Assembly (NCBI RefSeq): GCF_000298295.1
Contig: NZ_AMGM01000001.1
Span: forward strand, 62,001-126,000
Source of the DNA: Cecembia lonarensis LW9
GTDB lineage: Bacteria; Bacteroidota; Bacteroidia; Cytophagales; Cyclobacteriaceae
DNA: 64,000 bases
Direction of reading: 5' to 3'
In this document: piece by piece, positions 26,955 to 37,273 of the stretch
How positions within the stretch are numbered: the first letter of the stretch is position 1
Layout of the letters: each line of letters starts with the position of its first letter
The notes under the pieces: generated by a model
The model's input: the letters and a program-made list of their open reading frames with translations, nothing else
Database searches by the model: none
What the model was told of the DNA's origin: nothing
Translations under genes and position numbers: made by a program

Positions 26955-29135
26955 GTGGATCAATTCGTAAAAGAAAAACTAAAGAAAATATTCGGTTTCA
27001 GTCAATTCAGAGGAAACCAAGAGCCCATTGTTGACAATATTTTAAAAGGTAAGAACACTTTTGTCATTATGCCAACAGGAGCTGGGAAGTCGCTTTGCTA
27101 TCAACTTCCAGCTGTAATTCAAGATGGTACAGCAATTGTCATTTCACCATTAATTGCATTGATGAAGAATCAGGTGGATCAACTGAATGCTTTTGGTATC
27201 AATGCACATTTCCTCAATTCGACCCTCAATAAATCAGAAACAAATAAGGTCAAAAAAGAGGTCCTATCCGGTAAAACGAAGCTACTTTACGTAGCTCCTG
27301 AATCACTTACCAAAGAAGAGAACATTCTTTTCTTGAAAGATGCCAAATTAAGTTTTGTCGCCATCGATGAAGCACATTGTATCTCGGAATGGGGACATGA
27401 TTTTAGGCCTGAATACAGAAAGATCAAATCAATTATTGCCCAGGTAGGCGAGAGTCTTCCGATAATTGCGCTGACGGCTACCGCTACACCAAAAGTGCAG
27501 CAAGATATTCAGAGAAATCTTCATATGGAAGAGGCGGATTTGTACAAATCCTCCTTCAATAGGACCAACCTATACTATGAAGTCCGTCCAAAAATAAAGA
27601 ATGAGACGAAAAAACAGATCATTAAATACATCAAATCCCATAAGGGGAAATCTGGAATTATTTACTGTCTCAGCAGGAAAAAAGTAGAGGAAATAGCAGA
27701 CCTCCTCAAGGTAAATGGTATCAAAGCAGCTCCCTACCATGCCGGACTTGATCAAAGTGTCAGAATAAAAAATCAAGACGATTTTTTAAATGAGGAAGTA
27801 GATGTAATTGTGGCTACCATTGCCTTTGGTATGGGAATTGACAAACCTGATGTTCGCTATGTCATCCATTATGATGTGCCTAAATCATTGGAGGGATATT
27901 ATCAGGAAACCGGAAGGGCCGGCAGAGATGGACTTGAGGGACACTGCCTCATGTTTTACCGTTATGAGGACATCATCAAACTGGAAAAATTTAACAAAGA
28001 TAAGCCAGTTACTGAAAGGGAAAATGCGAAGGTTCTTTTACAGGAGATGGCCGCTTATGCCGAAAGTTCAATTTGTAGGAGGAAATTCCTATTGCATTAT
28101 TTTGGAGAACTTCTTGAAGATGATTGTGGCTTCTGTGATAACTGTAAGAAACCAAAGGAAAAATTTGATGGGACTGATTATTTGATGATAGCACTTGAAA
28201 CTGTTAAAAACACCAATAACAGGTTCAATATGGATCACTTGATCAATGTAATCCGGGGCGAGTCCAATGATTATATAAAAAGCTATAAACATGACCAATT
28301 AAACGTTTTTGGAAAAGGTAAAGAGGACGATGAAAGGTTATGGAAAACAGTCATTCGACAATCCATGATCGGTGGCTTTCTGGAAAAGGATATCGAAAAT
28401 TATGGTGTGATCAAACTCACTGCCAAAGGAGAGAAATATCAGAACGAACCCTACGCGGTTACATTCTGCAAAGACCACGATTTCGAGTCAATGCTAGAAA
28501 ATGAAACTCCGGAAGAAGCACCTTTAGCAGGCGGAAAAGCCTATGATGAAAAATTATTTGAGCTTTTAAAAGCAGAACGAAAAAAAGTAGCAAAAGCAAA
28601 GGGCCTTCCACCTTACGTCATATTCCAAGACCCTTCCCTAGAGGAAATGGCTACAGTATACCCTACTAGCAGGGAGGAATTGGCACAAATTAATGGCGTA
28701 GGCATGGGTAAAGTGGCTAAATTCGGAGGCCCTTTTCTCAAACTTATAGAAAACTATGTGGAGGAAAATGATATCATAACGGCCTCAGATGTCGTGGTAA
28801 AAACCGCAGGTACAAGGTCAAAAGTGAAGATTTCTATTATCCAACAAGTGGACAGGAAGATTGATCTGGATGAAATAGCTTCTAATCTCAACCTTTCAAT
28901 GGCTGAACTTTTGCAGGAAATAGAGCAGATTATATACAGTGGCACCAAACTGAATATCAATTACTACATTGAAAACATCATGGATGAAGAAAGGGAAGAC
29001 ACCCTCCATGATTATTTTATGACTGCTGATACAGATAACATCCGTGTGGCGTTACAGGAGTTAGAGGAAGAAGATTTTGCTGAAGAAGAAATCCGTGTCT
29101 ATCGGATCAAATTCATCTCAGAGCATGCCAACTAA
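26955..29135 (+). CDS. recQ: ATP-dependent DNA helicase RecQ
   Basis: 3'-5' helicase of recombination and fork repair, 726 residues. Walker A is MPTGAGKSLCYQLPA; the DEAH box with the RecQ aromatic loop is DEAHCISEWGHDFRPEY; motif VI is QETGRAGRDG. The zinc site (CRRKFLLHYFGE, CGFCDNCKKP), winged helix, and HRDC (LEEMATVYPTSREEL) follow, and about 100 extra C-terminal residues. The start is GTG 26955; the next in-frame ATG is too far inside. It precedes purD. Confidence 0.97.
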   Translation: MDQFVKEKLKKIFGFSQFRGNQEPIVDNILKGKNTFVIMPTGAGKSLCYQLPAVIQDGTAIVISPLIALMKNQVDQLNAFGINAHFLNSTLNKSETNKVKKEVLSGKTKLLYVAPESLTKEENILFLKDAKLSFVAIDEAHCISEWGHDFRPEYRKIKSIIAQVGESLPIIALTATATPKVQQDIQRNLHMEEADLYKSSFNRTNLYYEVRPKIKNETKKQIIKYIKSHKGKSGIIYCLSRKKVEEIADLLKVNGIKAAPYHAGLDQSVRIKNQDDFLNEEVDVIVATIAFGMGIDKPDVRYVIHYDVPKSLEGYYQETGRAGRDGLEGHCLMFYRYEDIIKLEKFNKDKPVTERENAKVLLQEMAAYAESSICRRKFLLHYFGELLEDDCGFCDNCKKPKEKFDGTDYLMIALETVKNTNNRFNMDHLINVIRGESNDYIKSYKHDQLNVFGKGKEDDERLWKTVIRQSMIGGFLEKDIENYGVIKLTAKGEKYQNEPYAVTFCKDHDFESMLENETPEEAPLAGGKAYDEKLFELLKAERKKVAKAKGLPPYVIFQDPSLEEMATVYPTSREELAQINGVGMGKVAKFGGPFLKLIENYVEENDIITASDVVVKTAGTRSKVKISIIQQVDRKIDLDEIASNLNLSMAELLQEIEQIIYSGTKLNINYYIENIMDEEREDTLHDYFMTADTDNIRVALQELEEEDFAEEEIRVYRIKFISEHAN

Positions 29136-29149
29136 ATAGAAAATTACAA

Positions 29150-30445
29150 ATGAATATATTGTTGATAGGAAGCGGAGGCCGTGAACATGCCTTCGCTTGG
29201 AAAATTGTAAACAGTAAGAATTGTTCGCAACTTTTTGTAGCTCCTGGAAATGCCGGTACAGCAGCAATTGCCCAAAATGTCGCCATTGAGGTTACAGATT
29301 TTGAAAAGATAGGCCAATTTGTGCTGGATAATAAAATCAATATGGTGGTAGTGGGGCCTGAAGAACCGCTTGTAAAAGGCATAGTGAATTATTTTGCTGA
29401 AAGAGACGATCTAAAAAATATCCCGGTAATAGGCCCTGATCGAAAAGGGGCCCAACTGGAAGGATCTAAGGATTTTTCTAAAAAGTTTATGGAAAAATGT
29501 GGTATTCCCACTGCTGCTTCCATGACTTTTACTGCTGAAAATTTTGAAGAAGGGCTTGAGTTTATTGAATTACAAGAACTACCGATAGTACTTAAGGCGG
29601 ATGGATTAGCCGCCGGAAAGGGCGTATTGATCTGCCAAAGCCATGAAGAAGCCAAATCTTCCCTGAAAGAAATGCTTTTAGAATCTAAATTTGGTAAGGC
29701 TTCTGAAAAGGTCGTGGTTGAACAATTCTTATCAGGTATTGAAGTATCTGTATTTGTAGCTACTGATGGAAATAGCTACATCATTCTTCCCGAAGCCAAA
29801 GATTACAAAAGGATTGGTGAGCATGATACAGGCCTAAATACAGGAGGAATGGGCGCTGTAAGTCCTGTCCCCTTTGTAGATCAGCAATTTCTAGAGAAAG
29901 TTGAAAAAAGAATCGTGATCCCAACCATAAAAGGACTGGAGCTACAAAATATTCGTTATCAGGGCTTTTTATTCATCGGGTTAATGAATGTCAATGGAGA
30001 CCCGTATGTCATTGAGTATAATGTAAGAATGGGGGATCCCGAGACTCAAGCTGTCCTGCCAAGAATTAAAAGCGATTTTGTAGATTTACTCTATTCCATG
30101 GGAATAAAGCAGCTTGGAAATTATAACTTTGAGTTGGAAAATTTCTGCACCACCACCGTAGTTATGGTGGCCGGAGGCTATCCTGAATCTTATAAAAAAG
30201 GAGATGCCATCCATGGACTGGATCAAGTTCAAAGTGAAAACGTGCTTGTTTTTCATGCTGGCACGCGATTAGGAGATTCCGGAAATATTCTTACCAATGG
30301 AGGTCGGGTCTTGGCTGTTACCGGCACGGGAAAAATATTAGAAGAAGCATTACAACATGCTTATGAAAAAGTGAAGAAGATCCACTGGAATGATGCTTAT
30401 TTCAGAAAAGACATTGGACAAGATTTATTGAAATTTAAAAAGTAA
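29150..30445 (+). CDS. purD: phosphoribosylamine--glycine ligase
   Basis: Makes glycinamide ribonucleotide in purine biosynthesis. It is an ATP-grasp enzyme of 431 residues. Visible motifs: the N-terminal GSGGREHAFAW, VVGPEEPL, the ATP loop LKADGLAAGKGV, TGGMGAVSP, and FNVRMGDPETQ-like EYNVRMGDPETQ. It follows recQ after 14 bp and is followed by ricT after 45 bp. Confidence 0.98.
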   Translation: MNILLIGSGGREHAFAWKIVNSKNCSQLFVAPGNAGTAAIAQNVAIEVTDFEKIGQFVLDNKINMVVVGPEEPLVKGIVNYFAERDDLKNIPVIGPDRKGAQLEGSKDFSKKFMEKCGIPTAASMTFTAENFEEGLEFIELQELPIVLKADGLAAGKGVLICQSHEEAKSSLKEMLLESKFGKASEKVVVEQFLSGIEVSVFVATDGNSYIILPEAKDYKRIGEHDTGLNTGGMGAVSPVPFVDQQFLEKVEKRIVIPTIKGLELQNIRYQGFLFIGLMNVNGDPYVIEYNVRMGDPETQAVLPRIKSDFVDLLYSMGIKQLGNYNFELENFCTTTVVMVAGGYPESYKKGDAIHGLDQVQSENVLVFHAGTRLGDSGNILTNGGRVLAVTGTGKILEEALQHAYEKVKKIHWNDAYFRKDIGQDLLKFKK

Positions 30446-30490
30446 ATTTACTCAGGAGGAGAGCGATCTCCCTAAATATATATATTATTT

Positions 30491-31899
30491 ATGGCAGGAT
30501 GTAATAGCTGCTCAACCACCTCAGGAGCTAGTGGGGGCTGTAAAAATAACGGCACTTGTGGTACGAGCGATTGTAATAAAATGAACAGTTTCGATTGGCT
30601 TTCCCATATGGGGATTCCAACTGATGATAAATTTGATATTGTAGAGGTTAAATTCAAAGGTGGACGCAAAGATTACTATAGGAATGTGGATCATTTGTAT
30701 CTAACAACGGGAGATCCCATAGTAATTGATGTACCTAATGGACACCATATCGGCTATGTTTCTCTACAAGGTGAATTGGTTCGCCTTCAAATGCAAAAGA
30801 GAAAAATCAAAAACGACGATAACATCCTGAGGATATATCGCATAGCCAATCAAAAGGACATTGAAAAATGGGAAGAAGCAAAAAACAGAGAGGTTCCAAC
30901 ACTCTACCGATCCAAACAGATTATTGAGGAGCTGGGTCTCCAAATGAAGCTATCTGACATAGAATATCAAGCTGATAATTCAAAAGCCACCTTCTATTAT
31001 TCAGCCGATGACCGTGTGGACTTTAGAGAGTTGATAAAAATATTGGCCTCAGAATTCAAAATAAGGGTAGAAATGAGGCAAATTAGCCTTAGACAAGAAG
31101 CGGGCAGGATTGGAGGGATTGGCATATGTGGAAGAGAACTCTGCTGTTCTACTTGGATTCATGACTTTAAAAGTGTTTCTACAGCTGCGGCGAGGTATCA
31201 AAATCTATCATTAAATCCAAGTAAACTTTCAGGGCAATGTGGCAGGCTTAAGTGTTGTCTGAACTATGAGTTGGATACCTATATGGCGGCCTTGGAAGAT
31301 ATACCGCAGATAGAAAAACCTCTACAGACAGAGACCGGTCCTGCCAAACTTCAAAAAACTGATATCTTCAGGAAATTGATGTGGTTCAGCTACAACAATG
31401 AAAACAACTGGCACTCTATTACCTGTGAAAGGGTTAAAGAGATACAGGAAATGAATGAAAAAAACATCATCCCATTTGATCTTCACAATAATAAGGAGAA
31501 AGAATTTGATGAAGAAGTCCTTAAGTCTACTTTAGAACTAGAAAGACTCGATAAAAAATTCAGTACCAAAAAGAAAAAGAAAAAAGAAGAAAGGGAGCAA
31601 ATAACCTTGAGGAAACTGAAGGGGCTAAAAGCAGAAAACAGCCCTCTCAAACGCACTCCAAAGAAGATTCCCTTAATTCCGGTCCAACCGGAGGCGCAAG
31701 AAACAGAAGAAGCAGGCCTAGCCGAAAAAACCAATCGGAGAAAAATGCATCACAAGGCCCAAATAAAGAAACTTCTTCCGGTCTACCCAAGCGTCAGAAC
31801 CAATCTGCCGAGCAGGAAAATAAACCTAAAAACAAGGGGAAAAGAAGGTTTCCGCCCAGAAACAAGGGGGGACAAAATAACAGTGGGCAAAATGAGTAG
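30491..31899 (+). CDS. ricT: RicT/YaaT PSP1-domain protein, frameshift near the 3' end
   Basis: PSP1 protein of the Y-complex (RicT/YaaT). The Cys-rich N terminus, the conserved RIGGIGICGRELCC, and LSGQCGRLKCCLNYE give the family's Fe-S ligands. The core (to about residue 345) is intact. Read as it stands the frame runs on into gldH, but between 31555 and 31620 the normal Lys/Arg-rich tail lies in the next frame, ending GQNNSGQNE at stop 31897-31899. Adding one A to the A6 run at 31580-31585 gives KKKKKKRRKGAN and a 469-residue RicT, overlapping the gldH ATG by 8 bp. So the open 617-residue frame is not a real fusion. Confidence 0.85.
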
Positions 31900-32344
31900 A
31901 AATTTAATTTTACTCCTCTTCATTATGATTTGGGCTGGAGCTTGTTCCGAAGGCAGGGAGTTTGAGGACTACCAGGGCATGGAAAAACTTTCTTGGAGCC
32001 TTAATGACACCGTTTATTTTGTAATGAGCCCTCCTTTACCTCAGGGACCATCAATTCTGGCCATTAAGTATAATGCAAATTATCCGTACCGTAACCTCTA
32101 TGTCAGATATATTTTAACGGATAGTTTGGGTGAAATGATGGAGTCAGACTTAATCAACGTGGCTTTGTTTGAGCCTACTTCTGGGCGCCCTATTGGAAAA
32201 GGGTTTGGAAATACATTTACAAAATATGACACCCTGTTTCTCCAAAACACGAGTCCTTATCAAAAAATTGAGTTTTTACAATACATGAGACTTGATGAGC
32301 TAGAGGGCATAGAAGCTATAGGACTTAAGCGATTGAAAAAATGA
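31892..32344 (+). CDS. gldH: gliding-motility lipoprotein GldH
   Basis: 150 residues with a lipoprotein signal (hydrophobic core 5-15) and lipobox AGAC, so C18 would be lipidated. W..NDTVYF, YPYRNLYVRYIL, GRPIGKGFGNTFTKYDTL and MRLDELEGIEAIGLK match GldH, needed for gliding motility in some Bacteroidota and present in many non-gliding ones. The start is ATG 31892, overlapping the ricT stop. It is in the same frame as the 5' part of ricT because of the frameshift. Confidence 0.88.
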   Translation: MSRNLILLLFIMIWAGACSEGREFEDYQGMEKLSWSLNDTVYFVMSPPLPQGPSILAIKYNANYPYRNLYVRYILTDSLGEMMESDLINVALFEPTSGRPIGKGFGNTFTKYDTLFLQNTSPYQKIEFLQYMRLDELEGIEAIGLKRLKK

Positions 32345-32352
32345 TTGGAAGC

Positions 32353-35300
32353 TTAAAATGAAATCCCCATCCAATATTGCCGCGTAAAATAAAGAGAATA
32401 AGGCCAATTTTTCTTCTTCAATTGTATGGGATGATAAGCAAAGGACTCTTTTGCACTTGTTGCAGTGTACATCCTGTCATCATCAGTAAGCAAAGCCGAT
32501 GCAAACTGATCATTTTCAACCTTCGCCAAGTCCATCCATTTTGATTCTGAAAAAAACACCAATCTATTTCTAGCAGACTCTTTTATCAGTCTGTTTTTTA
32601 AATACCAATTATACTGGTATCCCTTAATTGGACTCATCTCTTTTTGGCGGATTTTCCCAGAGACTTTCCTCTCTACAAATTCAATGTACTGCTTCAGCAG
32701 TCCAACACCCCTATTTTTCAAATGGCTCTCTTTGAAATCACGTGAAGATAAACTCGTTACCAAAGTTATACTTTTCCTGGCCCTGGTCACTGCAACATTG
32801 AGACGATTCACCCCCCCTTGCTTTGAGAGCAAACCAAAATTTGAAATCAATCTGCCCGTTTTGTTTTTGGCATAACCTATAGAAAATATCACCCGATCAA
32901 ATTCATCTCCTTGTACATTTTCAATATTTTTCACCCATACATTCACTAAATCCACCCTAGGCTCTTTTTGAATCAACTCCTTTATTAATTCCATTTGGAA
33001 ATAATTAAAAGTAATGACACCAATGCTATCTTGGGGGTTCTTTTGCTGCAAGGCAATGATCTCTTCAACAGTAGCCTCCGCTTCCATGTAATTGGTCTGG
33101 CGTTCCCAAACACCTTCCACCTTGACTAAATTGAAGGGGATTTCAGGATCATTCATTAGATTTCTATCGGGCAGCATTCCCAATTTTTCCTCATAAAAAA
33201 AGAATTGGAAAATTCAATTAATCCCATTTGGGTACTCCTGTAATGGCCCTGCAGCCAATATTTTTCAAAATATCTGGAGCTAATCTCCAATAATGAATCA
33301 ATTTCCAAATCAGGGTCTTCTTCCTCCTCCTCGATTCTTACCTGATATAGGTCAAAAGGCTGCAGTTGATGGCTATCGCCCGCAACGACGACCTGTTTAC
33401 CTCTTAACATTGCCGGAAGCCCACGTTCTACAAAACACTGTGAAGCCTCGTCAAAAATGACAAGATCAAAAGATTGTTTGAGAGGAAATAATGCAGCAAC
33501 AGTTTCAGGTGAAGCTAACCAACAAGGCAACAGCTGAAAGATATCTTTCTCAAAACTTTCAAGCAATTTTTTGATGCTCCACAAACTCCTCTTTTTCTTT
33601 ACCTGATGAGACAGTTCTCTAAATGATACGAGATTTCCCAGCCTATTGTATTTCAAGTTCTTCAAAGTTTGTTCCCTGAGTCGCAAAGCAGAGATATACC
33701 TGCTCAGGTCCCACTTTTCCAATATCGCATCCATTAATTCTTCTTGGAAATAAACAGACTTAGGCGTACTGACCTCTTTTAATACCGGATACTTTTTCTC
33801 TATATGTTCTATCCAGGACAATCTTAATCCTGATAAAAAACGACTTTGAACAGTTTCAAAAGTTTCTTCGGGGTAACTGTCCCAAAGCTTTTCAATTAAC
33901 TCTATTTCTTCGGGCAATAATTGTTCTTTTAAAGTATCAAAAGCTACCAAGTCATCGAAAATAGCCCTTGATTCCAATTTTAATTTTTCGAAATCACCTT
34001 CTTTACAATCAAGAAATAAATGTTGTATTTGAATTCTTGATAAAAATAAATTCCAATGTGGCAAACGGCTTTCTAGATATTCAAATTCCTGAAAAAGAAA
34101 TTCAATGTTTGAAAGAAGAAATTCACTTGATTGCCTATTCTCTGTCAGAAAGTCTCCTGACGGCCCCAATTCTTCTAATAAAAATTTAGCATGAATGGCG
34201 TCTAACGATACAGTTGAAAAATGGTTGAATTCAGAAAAGTCAAATGGTTTATCAGGGACTTTCAACCATTCTTTTCTGGTTAAAAGCGTAACCTGATGAT
34301 TGACATTTAATCTATTTTCCAACCTTTTTAGCAGGATATCATTTCCGAAATCATTAAGTTCCAATCCGTTTTTTTGAAGCAGGTCAAATAATGGTGAAAA
34401 TTTCTTTTTGGTCCATGGCCAAAGAAGACTGTCAAAAACACCTTTCCCCCTCTTTTTATAAGCTAAAGATAAAGCTAATAATACTTCTACCTTCTCATCA
34501 GAAGAATGCCACTCGACACCAAATTCAGAGAGCAGCAATTTGATGGTTTCAAGTTTTTGTTCCAGCCAAAGTAAATCAATTTTTTCAGAATCAATTTCAA
34601 ATATGCCATCAAAAATCTCTCGTGTTTCATTATTCTTCAAAATAGCCCTTAATTGATAAAGCTTGCTCTTTTGTTCAAAAAGTGCGTAAAAATGAGTGAT
34701 GTCGAAAGTAAGAGAATCCTGAAATTTGGCTGAAACCTTATTTTTTAAGTCCCTTATTTCATCAAAAATTTCTTCGATACGCTTTTGGGAACCGGCAGAA
34801 AAAAGGCTGAAATTAACCCTGTGTAGCCAAAATGATTCTTCCAGTTGATACTTCTTATAATACAGGCCATATATTTTAAGATTTCTTGTGAAAATATTGA
34901 CCCTGTCAAATGAGAATTTTTTATAATACTGGGTCATATCAAAGTGTACCTCATTCAATTTGGATTCAAGATAAAGCTCCTTAATTGGCACAGAACATTC
35001 CTCCGTATTAAACAAAGCCTTTCTAAAATCATTGAAAAATTCTACATGGTTTTCAATGGTTTTGGAAAGTTGAAAAAACTGTCTTTCCAGTTGAATGGCA
35101 TCAATTGACCGGTTATCTTCCTGATAGCTTTCAAGGGCACCTATTTGTGTTTGTATTTTTTTAAACAGTGCTTTTTTATCGGCCCTGAAATCATGAACCA
35201 AGGCCAAGAAATTGTCAAACTCCAATTCGGAAAGGCGTTGATAAACCACATCAAGGGCTGCCCTTTTTTGGGATACCACCAACACCTTTTTGCCCCTTGA

Positions 35301-36287
35301 AATGTAATCTAATGCCAAATTACAGATTAACTGGGATTTGCCAGAACCAGGCGGGCCTTCTACCACAACTGATTTTCCTGATCTAACAGCCTTAATAACT
35401 TGTTCTTGATAGGCATCAACAGGATAACAATTGTACAATTGATCCTCTCTTAAGGATTTTAACCCCCTCTCTTCAGGAATGAATTTTTTTTGAAAAAGTG
35501 ATTCCAAGGATTCTCCAGTTTCCTGACCTATCAAATACTCATAATCCTGAATCAAAAAACCTGAATTTTGAGAAAATACACCCAAAGTCGCATAGGATTT
35601 CAACTTAAGTTCTCCTAGCTGAAACTTGGTTTCGTCCAGTGATCTTTGGGATTCTGGAAATGGAATTACATTTTTTTCGTAAAGATTTGAAGTAAAGTTG
35701 ACCGCGAGTTGTTCCTTAACCAGATCATAAAGGGCATTTAGAAAAGCAGTAGCTTCATCTGGAAAACCCTCAATGGGGTTATCCACGTCATCGGTTTTTT
35801 CCTTTTTGCCATACGCTTGCTGGTAAGCCAACAAAAAGGTCTTATTCAAAAACGGTAGGTCAGACTTGGTTCTCTTAAGTTGCCAAATATTATTTTCTAG
35901 GTGGATAGTAACAGGAAAAAAAAGTAAGGGACAGCGAATAACTTGCCCATTCATCAATTTCCCTTCTACATAAGGCCAAGCGAAATAGGTGCTTTTTTCA
36001 CCGGTTTCTGATTCGGCAGTAAGGGCTAGAGATTGGATTCTTTTAATTTTTTTAGAAAGCATGTTAACTTTACTGTCCCTTGGATCTACAGTAGTTATCA
36101 GGTCAATTGCCTTCTTATTTCCCAATAAAGCTTCTATGTAGCCAAAAGCGGCATGGTGATTTAAAAAATCCAGTTCCTTCAGGTCCAGCATCTGGGAAGG
36201 TATCAATTTGGGAAGGTATAAGGACCTGTTTTTACTGGACAAATCCACCATCCTATTGAGGTAAGCCTGAAAGATATCCTTTAACAT
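32353..36287 (-). pseudogene. large SF1 (AAA_11/AAA_12, DUF4011-like) helicase, one-base frameshift
   Basis: UPF1/DNA2-like helicase split in two frames. The first 1043 residues hold a DUF4011-like N terminus (YLNRMVDLSSKNRSLYL), Walker A GPPGSGKS (311-318), about 620 residues of helical insertion, and FDEAS (946-949), GDSHQLQPF, QGHYRS. The remaining part (motifs IV-VI, GDEFDRVIFSIGYA, NVAVTRARKSITLVT) is in another frame, starting LGMLPDRN. The break is a T7 run on the minus strand (plus-strand A7, 33195-33201); T8 restores FSNSFFYEEKLGMLP, the usual SNxxFY helicase stretch, and a protein of about 1311 residues. All motifs on both sides are intact. Confidence 0.88.
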
Positions 36288-36292
36288 GCAGT

Positions 36293-37105
36293 TTATTTGA
36301 ATGGAGAATCCTTTTCTTTTGCCATATGGTTATACACGATTCCATCCATAATCCCAGGAATCCATTTGTTCAAAAATACGGCCAATTTACCCTGCCTTGT
36401 TAGAACAATATCCCTTTTCCTTTTCAGGACTGCTTGCAAAATGGCTTTTGCTACTGCTTCAGCCGTCATCATTTCGCCTTCATCTCTTGGTGATTCACCT
36501 TGTGATTGCCCCTCCGCTGTAAGGGCATTGTTCCTGATATTTGAAGCAGTAAATCCAGGGCAGGCCACCAATACATGTACTCCTCTTTTCATTACTTCAG
36601 TACGCAAAGACTCAAAAAAACCATTCATGGCATATTTACTCGCCGTGTAAGCCGTCCGGGCCGGGGTGCCTCTGTACCCATTGATGGAAGAAACTCCAAC
36701 AATAGAACCTTTTGACTTGAAAATTTCCGGTAAGCAATATTTTGTTGCATAAACAGTACCCCAGAAGTTGGTATCCATGACCTTATGGAAAACAGATAAA
36801 TCTAAATCTTCAAATAAGGCCCTCATGCTTATCCCCGCATTATTGATCAGTATGTCAATACTGCCAAATTTATTTAAGGCCGCCTGTGCCATTCTTTCAT
36901 TATCTGACTCGGAAGCAGCGTCAGCAAGTACACCCAAGACATCTATCCCCAAAATTTCTAACTTATCCTTTGTATGTTGTAGTTTTTCAGCATTTCTCCC
37001 AGTTATCACTACCTTTGCTCCTTCCTGACCGAAAATCATCGCACAGGCCTCTCCGATTCCAGAGGTGGCTCCTGTAATGATAACAACCTTATCTTTTAAT
37101 TTCAT
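36293..37105 (-). CDS. short-chain dehydrogenase/reductase
   Basis: 270 residues. The cofactor loop TGATSGIGEA (10-20), the NNAG motif and the catalytic Ser-Tyr-Lys (GVSSINGYRG, YTASKYAM) are all present. The fold and C-terminal length suit 3-ketoacyl-(acyl carrier protein/sphinganine) or steroid-type reductases; the substrate cannot be told from sequence. It ends 6 bp from the helicase start and may be transcribed with it. It is divergent from rlmD. Confidence 0.93.
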   Translation of the reverse strand: MKLKDKVVIITGATSGIGEACAMIFGQEGAKVVITGRNAEKLQHTKDKLEILGIDVLGVLADAASESDNERMAQAALNKFGSIDILINNAGISMRALFEDLDLSVFHKVMDTNFWGTVYATKYCLPEIFKSKGSIVGVSSINGYRGTPARTAYTASKYAMNGFFESLRTEVMKRGVHVLVACPGFTASNIRNNALTAEGQSQGESPRDEGEMMTAEAVAKAILQAVLKRKRDIVLTRQGKLAVFLNKWIPGIMDGIVYNHMAKEKDSPFK

Positions 37106-37130
37106 TCCTATACAATTTAAAAGTTAAAGA

Positions 37131-37258
37131 TAAAAATATGGATCGGATGAACAGCTATTCCTTTTTATTTTTAAAAGACGAAAAGCAAGTAAAGCCAACC
37201 CTAAGATTTATAAAAAGAAAGTCTGCTATGCAATACCTAAGGCCGATCCATATTTTTA
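37131..37258. repeat. 128-bp segment with perfect 16-bp terminal inverted repeats
   Basis: The ends TAAAAATATGGATCGG (37131-37146) and its exact complement (37243-37258) enclose 96 bp without ORF. It fills almost all of the space between the divergent SDR and rlmD genes. It could be a small non-autonomous mobile element (MITE-like), a pair of regulator sites, or a long hairpin. I see no clear target-site duplication. Confidence 0.6.
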
Positions 37259-37273
37259 ATTAATTTTGCGGCC

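Noticed and set aside
30491-32344. A single 617-residue RicT-GldH fusion protein
   Set aside because: The natural RicT tail and stop are found in the next frame, and the lipoprotein signal of GldH would be buried; treated as a frameshift artefact instead.
37261-37268. TAATTTTG as an rlmD promoter
   Set aside because: It ends 5 bp before the ATG and has no TTG box; kept only as a remark, since a leaderless transcript is unproven.
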